Of a DNA stretch of 50,834 nt, positions 1 to 7,714 are shown piece by piece. The stretch lies in contig CALZLL010000001.1 in assembly GCA_945788325.1 (NCBI GenBank), forward strand, positions 1 to 50,834. The letters run 5' to 3'. A program made the position numbers and the translations under genes. Source of the DNA: an uncultured Clostridium sp. (lineage in GTDB: Bacteria; Bacillota_I; Bacilli_A; RF39; UBA660). Within the stretch, counting starts at the first letter, position 1, and every line of letters begins with the position of its first letter. The notes under the pieces are model-generated. The model was not told where the DNA came from, ran no database searches, and saw nothing but the letters and a program-made list of their open reading frames with translations.

Positions 1-27
1 AAATAATGTTTTGTCATTATTTTTTTC
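1..27 (+). terminator. Intrinsic terminator of an upstream gene
   Basis: AAATAATG (1-8) pairs with CATTATTT (15-22) around a TTTTGT loop and runs into T residues. It would end a transcript entering from the left, so the Tad operon starts with its own promoter. Confidence 0.6.
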
Positions 28-34
28 TTTTACG

Positions 35-63
35 TTGTTTTCTTCTATCTTTTTTGTTATAAT
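35..63 (+). promoter_or_regulatory. Promoter of the Tad operon
   Basis: A TTGTTT -35 (35-40), 17-nt spacer and extended -10 TGTTATAAT (TATAAT 58-63) lie 26 nt before the first tadE-like start. The AGGGGTGG ribosome site is at 77-84. This is a housekeeping-type promoter; no operator is visible. Confidence 0.65.
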
Positions 64-89
64 AATCATTGATAATAGGGGTGGCTTAA

Positions 90-431
90 ATGAAATCTAA
101 TAAAGGTCAAGCGTTAGTAGAATTTATTATAATTTTACCGATTACACTAATTCTTATTTTTTGCGTTGTTGATTTTGGAAGAATAATATCTACCAAAGGA
201 GAATTAGAAGATAAAACCCAAGATATAGTTACTTTTTATGAAAGTGGTAAAACTTTAGAAGAAATAAACTTAATCATGGATAATAAAGATATTAAAATTG
301 ATTTTAAAAATAATGGGGATTATGTTACTCTTACAATAAATAAAAAAATAAAACCAATAACTCCTGGATTATCATATATTTTGGATGAAGCGTTTAACGT
401 TGAAGTAACCAGGGTGATAAAAAATGAATAG
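90..431 (+). CDS. TadE-like pseudopilin 1
   Basis: A 113-residue membrane-anchored pseudopilin of the TadE type. The N-terminus has the typical short basic stretch followed by GQALVEFIIILPI and one hydrophobic helix (about residues 8-30), then a small extracytoplasmic domain. TadE-like proteins are minor subunits of Tad (tight adherence) pili or secretion systems. It opens a six-gene operon with a second TadE-like protein, TadZ, TadA, TadB and TadC, and overlaps the next gene by 8 nt, suggesting coupled translation. The ATG follows an AGGGGTGG site. No Flp major pilin is present beside it, so the structural pilin must be elsewhere or absent. Confidence 0.8.
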   Translation: MKSNKGQALVEFIIILPITLILIFCVVDFGRIISTKGELEDKTQDIVTFYESGKTLEEINLIMDNKDIKIDFKNNGDYVTLTINKKIKPITPGLSYILDEAFNVEVTRVIKNE

Positions 432-819
432 GCTTAACTCTAAAGGGCAAAGTTTGGCAATCTTTGTAATTTTTGTACCAGTTTTTATCATGATTGGGAC
501 TTTGGTTGTAGATGTTTCTTTTGCGCGTTACAACGTAAGAAAATTAGATAATATAAATAAGTTAGTAATAAATTATGGATTAGATCATATAGAAAGTGAT
601 CCTTATGATAACATGGTTGATTTGATTTATAAGAATGATTCTGAAGTAGATAATTACGAGATAAAAATTAACCTTGAAGAAAAGAAAATAAACGTTAATA
701 TTTCAAAATCTACAAAAGGTTTTTTTGGTAGTATTGTTGGAAAAGAAATATATAAAGAAAAAAGTTTTTTTATAGGATACATAAAAGATGATAAAAAAAT
801 AATAGAAAAGGATGATTAG
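424..819 (+). CDS. TadE/TadG-like pseudopilin 2
   Basis: A 131-residue protein with an N-terminal KGQSLAIFVIFVP segment and a single hydrophobic helix (about residues 8-32), followed by a hydrophilic domain. The KGQ start and helix resemble TadE/TadG-type minor pilins, but the helix lacks the conserved Glu seen in the first paralogue (LVEF versus LAIF). It overlaps the preceding gene by 8 nt and is followed at once by tadZ. It probably forms a minor pilin pair with gene 1. Assignment to TadE rather than TadG is uncertain because the protein is far shorter than typical TadG. Confidence 0.65.
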   Translation: MNRLNSKGQSLAIFVIFVPVFIMIGTLVVDVSFARYNVRKLDNINKLVINYGLDHIESDPYDNMVDLIYKNDSEVDNYEIKINLEEKKINVNISKSTKGFFGSIVGKEIYKEKSFFIGYIKDDKKIIEKDD

Positions 820-820
820 T

Positions 821-1609
821 ATGAAAAAAGAAGCTGCAAAGGTAATAACTGTTTTTTCATGTAAAGGTGGTGTTGGAAAAACAACTACCACACTTAATTT
901 AGCAGGTATATATAGTTTGATGGATAAAAAGGTTTTAATTATGGATCTTGATTTAAATAGTGGTGGTGTAGCGGTTAGTTTAAACGTTGATGTATCAAAA
1001 ACAATTTATAACGTAGTTGATGACATGGGTAACAATCGCTTTGATGATATTGAAAATTACGTTTGTAAATATAATGATAAAATAGATGTTTTATCATCGC
1101 CAAAAGACCCAAGAAACGCTATGAAAATAGATTCTAAGTACATTGGGCTTGTTATTACTTCTGCCATGTATAAATATGATGTTATTTTAATAGATACATC
1201 TCATAATTTAAGTCCAATATCACTTACGGCATTAGATAAAAGTGATAATACGTTATTTATGGTTACTAATGATCCGGTTGATTTAAAGAATGCAAAAAGT
1301 ATGATTTCAATATTTAAAGATACTGAAAATGATAATTATAAAGTTGTTTTTAATTCTTCTAAAGATACTGGTAAAGATTACTTTTCATTATTTGATGTTA
1401 AGAACATTATTAAGCATAACATTGATTATACGATAGATAAAAGTTTTTATATAAAAGACATTGATAAATATGTTATAGATGGTGATATTCTTACTTTAAA
1501 TAAAAAAATAAGAATATCTAAAAAAAGTGATGTTATGAAACTTACCAAGTTAGCTAATGCTTTAATAGAACCAAAGCCAAAAAAAATAGAGGTGAAAAAA
1601 GATGCCTAA
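821..1609 (+). CDS. tadZ: TadZ/CpaE-type ParA-family ATPase
   Basis: A 262-residue ATPase of the ParA/MinD superfamily. It carries the deviant Walker A motif CKGGVGKTTTT near residue 15, a second conserved aspartate region (IMDLDLNSGG) and the VILIDT Walker B-like strand. In Tad systems this protein localises the secretion machine, which fits its place between the pseudopilins and tadA. The N-terminal receiver-like domain of many TadZ proteins is missing. I chose ATG 821 over ATG 812 because AAAGG at 807-811 would overlap the earlier start and because 821 leaves no overlap with the upstream stop at 817-819. Confidence 0.8.
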   Translation: MKKEAAKVITVFSCKGGVGKTTTTLNLAGIYSLMDKKVLIMDLDLNSGGVAVSLNVDVSKTIYNVVDDMGNNRFDDIENYVCKYNDKIDVLSSPKDPRNAMKIDSKYIGLVITSAMYKYDVILIDTSHNLSPISLTALDKSDNTLFMVTNDPVDLKNAKSMISIFKDTENDNYKVVFNSSKDTGKDYFSLFDVKNIIKHNIDYTIDKSFYIKDIDKYVIDGDILTLNKKIRISKKSDVMKLTKLANALIEPKPKKIEVKKDA

Positions 1610-2936
1610 GAAAAAATTAATGGAAGAATTTGAAATAAAAGAAGAAAAAGTAACTACTAAACCAGTTGCGGATTATGATATATTTAAAGATAAAGAATTA
1701 TTGGATAATTTAAGAAATAGTATTATTTCTAATTTGATTGATGATAAAATTCCTGATAATAAACTGCTTCATGAATACATAAATGATGAAATTGATAAGG
1801 CTCTTTTAGGATATGATTTAACAAATTTAGAACGTAGTCATATATTTAACTTAATTGATAATGAAATAAATGGTTATGGTCCTATTACGGAGCTGTTAGA
1901 AGACCCTAATATTACCGAAATAATGATTAATGGAGAAAATGAAGTTTATGTTGAAATAGATGGTCAAATTAGTAAGGATGAATCTGTTTCATTCATTAAT
2001 GATGAACACATCATAAGAACCATTCAAAAAATAGTTCAACCATTAGGTAGAACGATAGATACCGCAAATCCTATGGTAGATGCAAGATTAGAAGATGGAT
2101 CAAGACTTAATGCGGTAATACCACCATTGTCATTAAAAGGACCAGTTGTTACGATAAGAAAGTTTAGACGAGATATGGAAACGATTGAAGACTTTTTAAG
2201 AACTGGTGCAATGACACCTTACATGGCACGTTTTTTAGATGCTGCGGTAAGATCTAAACTAAACATAATTATATGTGGTGGTACAGGCGCTGGTAAAACA
2301 ACTTTACTTAATGCTTTATCTTCATTCATTGGTGATCATGAACGTATTATTACAATTGAAGATGCAGCTGAGTTAAGACTTAATCAATCACACGTAATTA
2401 GTCTTGAAACAAGGTTAGTAAATTATGAAGGTACCGGAGAAGTTACCATTCGTGATTTAGTTATAAATTCACTTCGTATGAGACCAGATAGAATAATTGT
2501 TGGAGAAGTACGTGGTAAAGAAGCATTTGATATGCTTCAAGCCATGAATACCGGACATGATGGTTCTCTTACAACGATGCATGCTAATAGTCCAGTAGAG
2601 GCTTTAAACAGACTAGAAACCATGGTTTTAATGGCTGGTATGGAAATACCAATTAAAGCTATTAGAGAATATATTGAAAACGCAATAGATTTAGTAGTTA
2701 ACGTATCAAGATTATCAGATGGAAGAAGAAAAGTAACTAGTATTTGTGAAGTAGATGGTTTTAAAGAAGATATGATTGAATTAAAAGAAATATTTAATTT
2801 TAAACAAACTGGTTTAACAAATGCTGGAGAAGTAGATGGATCATTTGATCTTAAAAAACGTATTCCAAAGGTTTATAACAAAATTAAAAGTAGAGGTATA
2901 GATGATTTAGACGACATATTTAAATTTAAAAAATAG
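1602..2936 (+). CDS. tadA: TadA/CpaF secretion ATPase
   Basis: A 444-residue hexameric ATPase of the GspE/VirB11 superfamily, CpaF subfamily, that powers Tad pilus assembly from the cytoplasmic face. Visible motifs are an N-terminal GYGPITELLEDPNITEIM segment (near residue 85), Walker A GGTGAGKTT (about 226-234), Walker B with RPDRIIVGEVRG (about 293-304) and the His box TMHANS (about 324). Length and motif order are those of an intact CpaF. It overlaps tadZ by 8 nt, starts after a GAGGTG site and is followed after 12 nt by tadB. Confidence 0.93.
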   Translation: MPKKKLMEEFEIKEEKVTTKPVADYDIFKDKELLDNLRNSIISNLIDDKIPDNKLLHEYINDEIDKALLGYDLTNLERSHIFNLIDNEINGYGPITELLEDPNITEIMINGENEVYVEIDGQISKDESVSFINDEHIIRTIQKIVQPLGRTIDTANPMVDARLEDGSRLNAVIPPLSLKGPVVTIRKFRRDMETIEDFLRTGAMTPYMARFLDAAVRSKLNIIICGGTGAGKTTLLNALSSFIGDHERIITIEDAAELRLNQSHVISLETRLVNYEGTGEVTIRDLVINSLRMRPDRIIVGEVRGKEAFDMLQAMNTGHDGSLTTMHANSPVEALNRLETMVLMAGMEIPIKAIREYIENAIDLVVNVSRLSDGRRKVTSICEVDGFKEDMIELKEIFNFKQTGLTNAGEVDGSFDLKKRIPKVYNKIKSRGIDDLDDIFKFKK

Positions 2937-2948
2937 GAGGTAATAAAG

Positions 2949-3941
2949 ATGAATATATTTATCATTCAGACAATTATAATGGTACTTTTAGCTTTTATTA
3001 TTTTCTATTTAATATTATATAATAATAGTCTAAAGTTAGAGAAAAGAATATCAAAGTATAGTATTGAATCTATAAAAAGTGATTCAGTTTCATTATTTGA
3101 TTTAATATATAACGATTATAAAAAATTAATAGCATATCTTACTAAAAAACTTAATAAAAGTGCTATTATAAAAAAATATGCAACTAAATATAATAAGTAT
3201 ATAACTTATGAAAATGATAAAGATATAGTTGCTATGGATTACGTTAGCAACAAAGTATTAATTTGCATACTATTTATTTTAATTATTATATTTGCAAGAA
3301 TAATAGAAGGAATATTTCCTAGTTTTATAGATTTATTAATATCATCATTATTAGGCTTTTTTTCAATTGATATATATTTTAAATTCTATGATTATATTAA
3401 GAAAAAACAGATAGAACAAGACTTATTAAACGCTATTATCATAATGAATAATGCGTTTCGTTCTGGTAGAAGTACGATGCAAGCTATTGAAATAGTAGCT
3501 AAAGAACTAAAAGGACCAATAAGTCAAGAATTTAAAAAGATGCATTTAGAAATAAGTTATGGCTTATCACTTGACGTTGTATTTGAAAGATTTTCAAAAA
3601 GGATAGAATCAGAAGAGGTAAGCTATATTACGTCATCTCTTAGTATTTTAAATAAAACTGGCGGTAACATAATAAAGGTTTTTTCTTCAATAGAAAAAAT
3701 GCTATTTAATAAAAGAAAGTTAAAGCAAGAAATGAAGTCTCTTACGTCATCAGCTAATATGATAAGTAAAGTTTTACTTATTATGCCTTTTGTTTTTGTA
3801 GCGGTTATTTCTCTTTTGAACCCAACTTATTTTACACCTTTATTTAATACTAGCTTAGGTAATATTTTACTTATTATAATAGTAATAATATATGCATTAT
3901 ATGCCTTCATAGTTAACAAAATCATGAAAGTGAGGTTTTAG
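2949..3941 (+). CDS. tadB: TadB inner-membrane platform protein
   Basis: A 330-residue integral membrane protein of the type II secretion F family (TadB branch). It has an N-terminal helix (about 5-25), a paired helix region (about 100-145) and C-terminal helices (about 270-325) flanking the cytoplasmic F domain, with a typical FRSGRSTMQAIEIVAKEL helix start. With TadC it forms the platform on which TadA acts. It has a strong AGGAGG site and lies between tadA and tadC in a tight operon. Confidence 0.88.
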   Translation: MNIFIIQTIIMVLLAFIIFYLILYNNSLKLEKRISKYSIESIKSDSVSLFDLIYNDYKKLIAYLTKKLNKSAIIKKYATKYNKYITYENDKDIVAMDYVSNKVLICILFILIIIFARIIEGIFPSFIDLLISSLLGFFSIDIYFKFYDYIKKKQIEQDLLNAIIIMNNAFRSGRSTMQAIEIVAKELKGPISQEFKKMHLEISYGLSLDVVFERFSKRIESEEVSYITSSLSILNKTGGNIIKVFSSIEKMLFNKRKLKQEMKSLTSSANMISKVLLIMPFVFVAVISLLNPTYFTPLFNTSLGNILLIIIVIIYALYAFIVNKIMKVRF

Positions 3942-3943
3942 TA

Positions 3944-4648
3944 ATGAAACAAAAAAAATCATTTATATACCGCATTTATCGTGAAAAAGATATAAAGAAA
4001 ATTGATGATAAAATAAATTTATTTGGAGTTTCTAAAAAATTTACAACCGAGTATTTTATGAACTTTAGATTATACTCATCAATGATAGTGTTTTTATTAA
4101 TATTTGTATTTGCTAACTTTGGAGCATTACTAGCACCAATTATAACTGTGTTATGGTATGTTTTAGTAGGTTATACCATGATTGATAAGCCTCTTAAGAA
4201 AAGAGAAAGAAAGTTAGATAACGAAGCATATTATTATTTTGAAGTATTAACTTTGGCGTTAGAATCTGGAAGAAATCTAGAAAATGCTATAAAAATGGCA
4301 TGTAAATACATAGATTCTGAAATATCAGATGAGTTTAAAGAAACAATAAAACAAGTTAACTTTGGTAAATCTTTAACGGAAAGTTTATCGCTTATGAGTT
4401 ATCGTATTCCTAGTTTAACAATTAATAATATTATTTTAAACATGGAACAATCAAATCTTTTTGGTAATAGTATAATAGAAACTATGTATAACCAATTAGA
4501 CTTCTTAAAAGATAAACAAGTCATGGACATAAAATCTCAAATTAATAAAATTCCAAATAAGATAAGTATCTTTTCAGTATTATTTTTTATACCTCTTATT
4601 CTACTTATAATATTAGGACCAGTATTAATAGAATTTATTTTAGGATAA
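3944..4648 (+). CDS. tadC: TadC inner-membrane platform protein
   Basis: A 234-residue membrane protein, also of the type II secretion F family. The segment LTLALESGRNLENAIKMACKYI corresponds to the first amphipathic helix pair of the F domain, and hydrophobic helices lie near residues 45-75 and 205-232. It starts 2 nt after tadB and is the last gene before a terminator at 4645-4670. It is the expected partner of TadB. No RcpC, secretin or TadV peptidase follows, as expected for a minimal monoderm Tad set. Confidence 0.85.
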   Translation: MKQKKSFIYRIYREKDIKKIDDKINLFGVSKKFTTEYFMNFRLYSSMIVFLLIFVFANFGALLAPIITVLWYVLVGYTMIDKPLKKRERKLDNEAYYYFEVLTLALESGRNLENAIKMACKYIDSEISDEFKETIKQVNFGKSLTESLSLMSYRIPSLTINNIILNMEQSNLFGNSIIETMYNQLDFLKDKQVMDIKSQINKIPNKISIFSVLFFIPLILLIILGPVLIEFILG

Positions 4649-4670
4649 CAAGTTTTAACTTGTTATTTTT
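4645..4670 (+). terminator. Terminator of the Tad operon
   Basis: ATAACAAG (4645-4652) pairs with CTTGTTAT (4659-4666), loop TTTTAA, then a T tract. It overlaps the tadC stop codon and separates the Tad operon from VP1. Confidence 0.85.
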
Positions 4671-4696
4671 ATATAAAGTAATGTTAATTATTAGTT

Positions 4697-4724
4697 TTGA
4701 TAATTGACTATAAAACTATATAAT
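4697..4724 (+). promoter_or_regulatory. Promoter of VP1
   Basis: TTGATA (4697-4702), a 16-nt spacer and TATAAT (4719-4724), followed by an AAAGGAG site (4745-4751) and ATG 4758. Confidence 0.6.
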
Positions 4725-4757
4725 GATACTATGATAATAGTAGGAAAGGAGTAAAAA

Positions 4758-6059
4758 ATGGAAAAAGAAAGAAGAGCAAAAACATTAAGTATAGTAGCTT
4801 TAATAGTTGCAATATTAGGCTTAACAATAGCGTTTGCAACACTATCACAAACACTAACAATAAATGGAAGCGCATACTTAAACGCAACAAAGTGGGGAAT
4901 AAAGTTTGAAAACTTATCATCACCAATAAAGGTAGGTGATGCAACAGTTACTGGGGAAGCTAAAATAAATGAAAGTACCTACGTAGAAATAGCAAATATG
5001 AACGTTAATTTAAAAACACCAGGAGATAGTGTTACATATAACGTAGATTTAGTAAACGAAGGAACAATAAATGCAAAAATAGATGAAATAGTAAAAACTA
5101 CAACACCTGATTATTTATCATTTAAAGTAATAAAACAAGATAATAAAGAATTAGAAGAAGGATATGTATTAGGTAAAGAAACAAGAATACCCTTAAGAAT
5201 AGAAATAGAATTTAAGAAAGATATAACAAAAGAAGACTTACCAAAAGAAGCAATTACAATAGAACTATCATATGCTTTAACATTTGTACAAACGGATGAA
5301 ACCGCTACAAGCATTGGACAAACTCCATCATCAGCATGTACAATATTTGATAAAAAAGATACATACCAAGTAGGAGATGAAATAGCCCTATGTAATAATG
5401 ATACAAATAAATCAGAAGACTTCTATGTAATAAGTGATAATGGAGATACAGTAACAGCGCTAGCTAAGTATAATTTACTTGTTGGTAATGAAGTTGAAAT
5501 AGATAATTTTGAAGATTATAATATAGTTAGAAATGATCCGATAGATTCATCAACTACTGGATATGGATTGCAAAATAGTAGTGCAAAAGCATTTGTATTA
5601 GATAACACTATCTGGACTGGAACAATAGTATTTGCCGAAGATAAAAATAAGGGTAATGGATATTGGGCACCAACTGGTAGTCTCTTAAGTACGTATGGAA
5701 CAAGTTATCCAGCATACGTATTTGATGAAAATTCATTATTATATGAACCATTAAAGAATTATGAATCATATATAAAAACAACATTAGGAAAAACAAGTGT
5801 AAATACTAGTTTATTAACCTATGAGCAAGCTACTAGCTTAGGTTGTGTTAAAGATAATCGTACATGTGAAGCTGCACCTAGTTGGGTATATGAAACGTCA
5901 TACTGGCTTGGTTCTGCTCTCGGTGGAAGCTCTGTTCCAGGTGTTGAGTCGTATGGCGGTTTCGAATGCTGGTATGACTTCAACTACGACATCTACTTCA
6001 ACAGTGGCTACCCTCTCGGTTTGCGTCCAGTCATAACAATAGCTAAAACTGATTTATAA
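4758..6059 (+). CDS. VP1: surface protein with hypervariable C-terminal lectin-like tract
   Basis: A 433-residue membrane-anchored protein. A short basic N-terminus is followed by one hydrophobic segment (about 9-30) and the sequence SQTLTINGSA that recurs in VP2. Residues 35-190 look like a beta-rich domain. From about residue 195 it resembles DUF6273/C-type-lectin-like modules, ending with SYWLGSA, a variable stretch (388-419) and LGLRPVITI (420-428). The paralogue at 22905 shares long blocks, some identical in DNA, but the stretch between SYWLGSA and LGLRPVI differs in sequence and length. The encoding DNA there is about 52% GC with many C-ending codons. The layout resembles variable proteins of diversity-generating retroelements. 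Ligand unknown; function inferred only. Confidence 0.8.
   Translation: MEKERRAKTLSIVALIVAILGLTIAFATLSQTLTINGSAYLNATKWGIKFENLSSPIKVGDATVTGEAKINESTYVEIANMNVNLKTPGDSVTYNVDLVNEGTINAKIDEIVKTTTPDYLSFKVIKQDNKELEEGYVLGKETRIPLRIEIEFKKDITKEDLPKEAITIELSYALTFVQTDETATSIGQTPSSACTIFDKKDTYQVGDEIALCNNDTNKSEDFYVISDNGDTVTALAKYNLLVGNEVEIDNFEDYNIVRNDPIDSSTTGYGLQNSSAKAFVLDNTIWTGTIVFAEDKNKGNGYWAPTGSLLSTYGTSYPAYVFDENSLLYEPLKNYESYIKTTLGKTSVNTSLLTYEQATSLGCVKDNRTCEAAPSWVYETSYWLGSALGGSSVPGVESYGGFECWYDFNYDIYFNSGYPLGLRPVITIAKTDL
5370..5458 (+). repeat. 89-bp block identical to 23523-23611
   Basis: By direct comparison these 89 bases are identical in VP1 and VP2. They encode the segment starting VGDEIALCNNDTNKSEDF, and the flanks diverge on both sides. 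Confidence 0.9.
5718..5802 (+). repeat. 85-bp block identical to 23877-23961
   Basis: Second DNA-identical block between VP1 and VP2, encoding the stretch starting VFDENSLLYEPLKNYESY. It lies about 100 bp upstream of the hypervariable tract. Confidence 0.9.
5901..6032 (+). other. GC-rich hypervariable tract of VP1
   Basis: Hand count gives 68 G or C of 132 bases (about 52%), against 13 of 60 (about 22%) in 5761-5820. It begins with an 18-base stretch shared exactly with VP2 (tactggcttggttctgct) and ends at codons for LGLRPV. Of the 38 codons in 5919-6032, 18 end in C. AT-rich coding resumes immediately afterwards. It is a candidate variable region of a retroelement-diversified protein. Confidence 0.75.
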
Positions 6060-6069
6060 TAAATAAAAT

Positions 6070-6099
6070 GAATAACTAATAATTTGTTATTCTCTTTTT
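6070..6099 (+). terminator. Terminator of VP1
   Basis: GAATAAC (6070-6076) pairs with GTTATTC (6086-6092) and is followed by a pyrimidine/T run. The all-AT stem is weak. A second small inverted repeat, GTAAAG-AAA-CTTTAC (6100-6114), follows; it has no T tract and its role is unclear. Confidence 0.5.
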
Positions 6100-6195
6100 G
6101 TAAAGAAACTTTACAGCACGTATATATTTTTATTTACTGGGAATATTTTTAATGATAATATTTAATTATAAGATAGTGATAATAGGAGTGCTGTT

Positions 6196-7260
6196 ATGAA
6201 AAAGGATATAGTTGAATACTTGGGATTTGATGAGGAAGAAGAAAAGAAAAAAGTAGGAAGACCAAAACTTGCTGATAAAGAAACAAAAAGAAAATCTTTA
6301 ATTATAGCTAGTGTATCTTTTTGTGCAGTTATTCTATTACTAATTTTTGGATATGGAACTTTATTTGGATTTAAAAATTTAAATTTAAAAGGTACCGTTA
6401 GTAATAATGAAATAAATCAAGATACGTTAGTTGAAGAAATAAAACCACTTGTTAAAGATATAACTCTTAAAACTGGTACTGCAAGAAAGGTATATTTAAC
6501 TGTTTTACCAGCTAGTGCAAACGATAAATCTATAAGTTATAAAAGTTCTGATGAATCTGTTGCGATAGTTGATAATGAAGGTAAAGTTACTGGAATATCA
6601 GTTGGTAATGCTACTATAACTGCTACTACTAATGATGGTTCTAACTTAAGTACCACATTTAAAGTAAAGGTAATTAAAAACGCAGAAGGAAAATGTGTTT
6701 TTACATCACTTTCAAAGACTTCAAATGGTATAGAATATGAAACTGAATGTAATAATGCAAAGATAAAGGAAATACAATATAAAGTAGGAGACGATAACTT
6801 TGAAAAGTTACTTACTAAAAAGACAACTGATGAAGTTAAGTTTTCTAAAGATCAATTAGATAATAAAATAACTTTTAAAATAGTATATTATCCAAATAAT
6901 AGTAAAATTACTAAATACGAAGTTAAAACATTAAATGGCAAAGAAAAAACTACTAAAGCACCTACTGGAAATTGCTCTCTTATATTAAAAGATGTAAAGG
7001 CATCATCTGCTAAGTATGATATAACGTGTGATAATGCTAGTGTTACTAAAATTGCATATAAGATAGGAAATGGTAGCTATATTGGTCTTGAATCAAGTAG
7101 TTTAGCTGACACAATATTATATGAAGAAAGTGATGTAACAAGGGTTATATACTTTAATATAGAATATGTAATTGATGGAACTAATAATGTTAAAACAATA
7201 ACAAAAAGTAGTATAATAGAAAAGAAAATAATAAATAATGATGTAGAAGGAGAAATGTAA
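6196..7260 (+). CDS. GRP-motif membrane protein with BIG2-like domain and paired-cysteine modules
   Basis: A 354-residue single-pass protein. A cytoplasmic N-terminus, acidic (DEEEEKKK) then carrying KVGRPKLAD (about 19-27), precedes one hydrophobic helix (about 35-53). The extracytoplasmic part has a bacterial Ig-like type 2 domain (about 90-158; SSDESVAIVDNEGKVTGISV is typical). Two related modules follow (about 162-245 and 253-345), each with two cysteines 18 residues apart and an I-x-YK-[VI]-G pattern. BIG2 domains are usual in surface proteins. The same N-terminal motif occurs in the next gene and at 33443. The next gene begins 1 nt after this stop. Function unknown. Confidence 0.8.
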   Translation: MKKDIVEYLGFDEEEEKKKVGRPKLADKETKRKSLIIASVSFCAVILLLIFGYGTLFGFKNLNLKGTVSNNEINQDTLVEEIKPLVKDITLKTGTARKVYLTVLPASANDKSISYKSSDESVAIVDNEGKVTGISVGNATITATTNDGSNLSTTFKVKVIKNAEGKCVFTSLSKTSNGIEYETECNNAKIKEIQYKVGDDNFEKLLTKKTTDEVKFSKDQLDNKITFKIVYYPNNSKITKYEVKTLNGKEKTTKAPTGNCSLILKDVKASSAKYDITCDNASVTKIAYKIGNGSYIGLESSSLADTILYEESDVTRVIYFNIEYVIDGTNNVKTITKSSIIEKKIINNDVEGEM

Positions 7261-7261
7261 A

Positions 7262-7645
7262 ATGGCAAAGAAGGAAGAAAAAAATAAAGTAGGAAGACCA
7301 AAACTAGCTGATAGTAAAACAAAAAAGGAATCAATATTTATATGTATTTTTACTATGGTTGTAATAACAATTGTAGCTATTTTGGGATATAATATTTTAA
7401 CGATTGATTTTAATCCCAAATATAATGTTGGTTCAATTTATAATACTCATGTTTCATCTTGTGTAATTGAAGATAAAAAAATTGATTGTGGACCTAACGT
7501 TACTTATATGAAGTATAAATTAGATAATGAAGGTTGGATAGAAGTTAGTAAACAAGATAAAAGCATAGAAGTAGCACTTGATAATAATAAAAAAGTTGAG
7601 TTTTGCTATAAAACTGATAAAACTGATATAAAATGTAATAAATAA
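7262..7645 (+). CDS. Small GRP-motif membrane protein
   Basis: A 127-residue single-pass protein: cytoplasmic KVGRPKLAD (9-17), hydrophobic helix (about 25-46), and a short outer domain whose pattern (SCVIEDKKIDCG, then YMKYKLDNEG) matches the paired-cysteine modules of the upstream gene, suggesting a shortened paralogue. It starts 1 nt after the upstream stop, with an AAGGAG site inside that gene's end, so the two are co-translated. The repeated GRPKLA motif resembles an AT-hook core but is not proven to bind DNA. Function unknown. Confidence 0.75.
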   Translation: MAKKEEKNKVGRPKLADSKTKKESIFICIFTMVVITIVAILGYNILTIDFNPKYNVGSIYNTHVSSCVIEDKKIDCGPNVTYMKYKLDNEGWIEVSKQDKSIEVALDNNKKVEFCYKTDKTDIKCNK

Positions 7646-7669
7646 CTTGTAATACACAAGTTATTTTTT
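7642..7669 (+). terminator. Terminator of the GRP-motif gene pair
   Basis: ATAACTTG (7642-7649) pairs with CAAGTTAT (7657-7664), followed by T6. Confidence 0.85.
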
Positions 7670-7714
7670 GTATATAAAGTATATTTTTGGGAATTTATAT
7701 ATATGGTGATTACT

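Noticed and set aside
5845..6036. Alternative-frame ORF of 63 codons over the VP1 variable tract
   Set aside because: It arises because the GC-rich tract lacks stops in another frame; no start signal, and the main frame ends in a conserved motif.
6100..6114. GTAAAG-AAA-CTTTAC inverted repeat as an operator of the 6196 gene
   Set aside because: Too short and AT-rich to stand out by chance in this DNA, and not positioned relative to a clear promoter.
7077..7419. Minus-strand ORFs opposite the GRP-motif genes
   Set aside because: They are hydrophobic mirror images of Lys/Glu/Asn-rich coding DNA, lack ribosome sites and cross two real genes.
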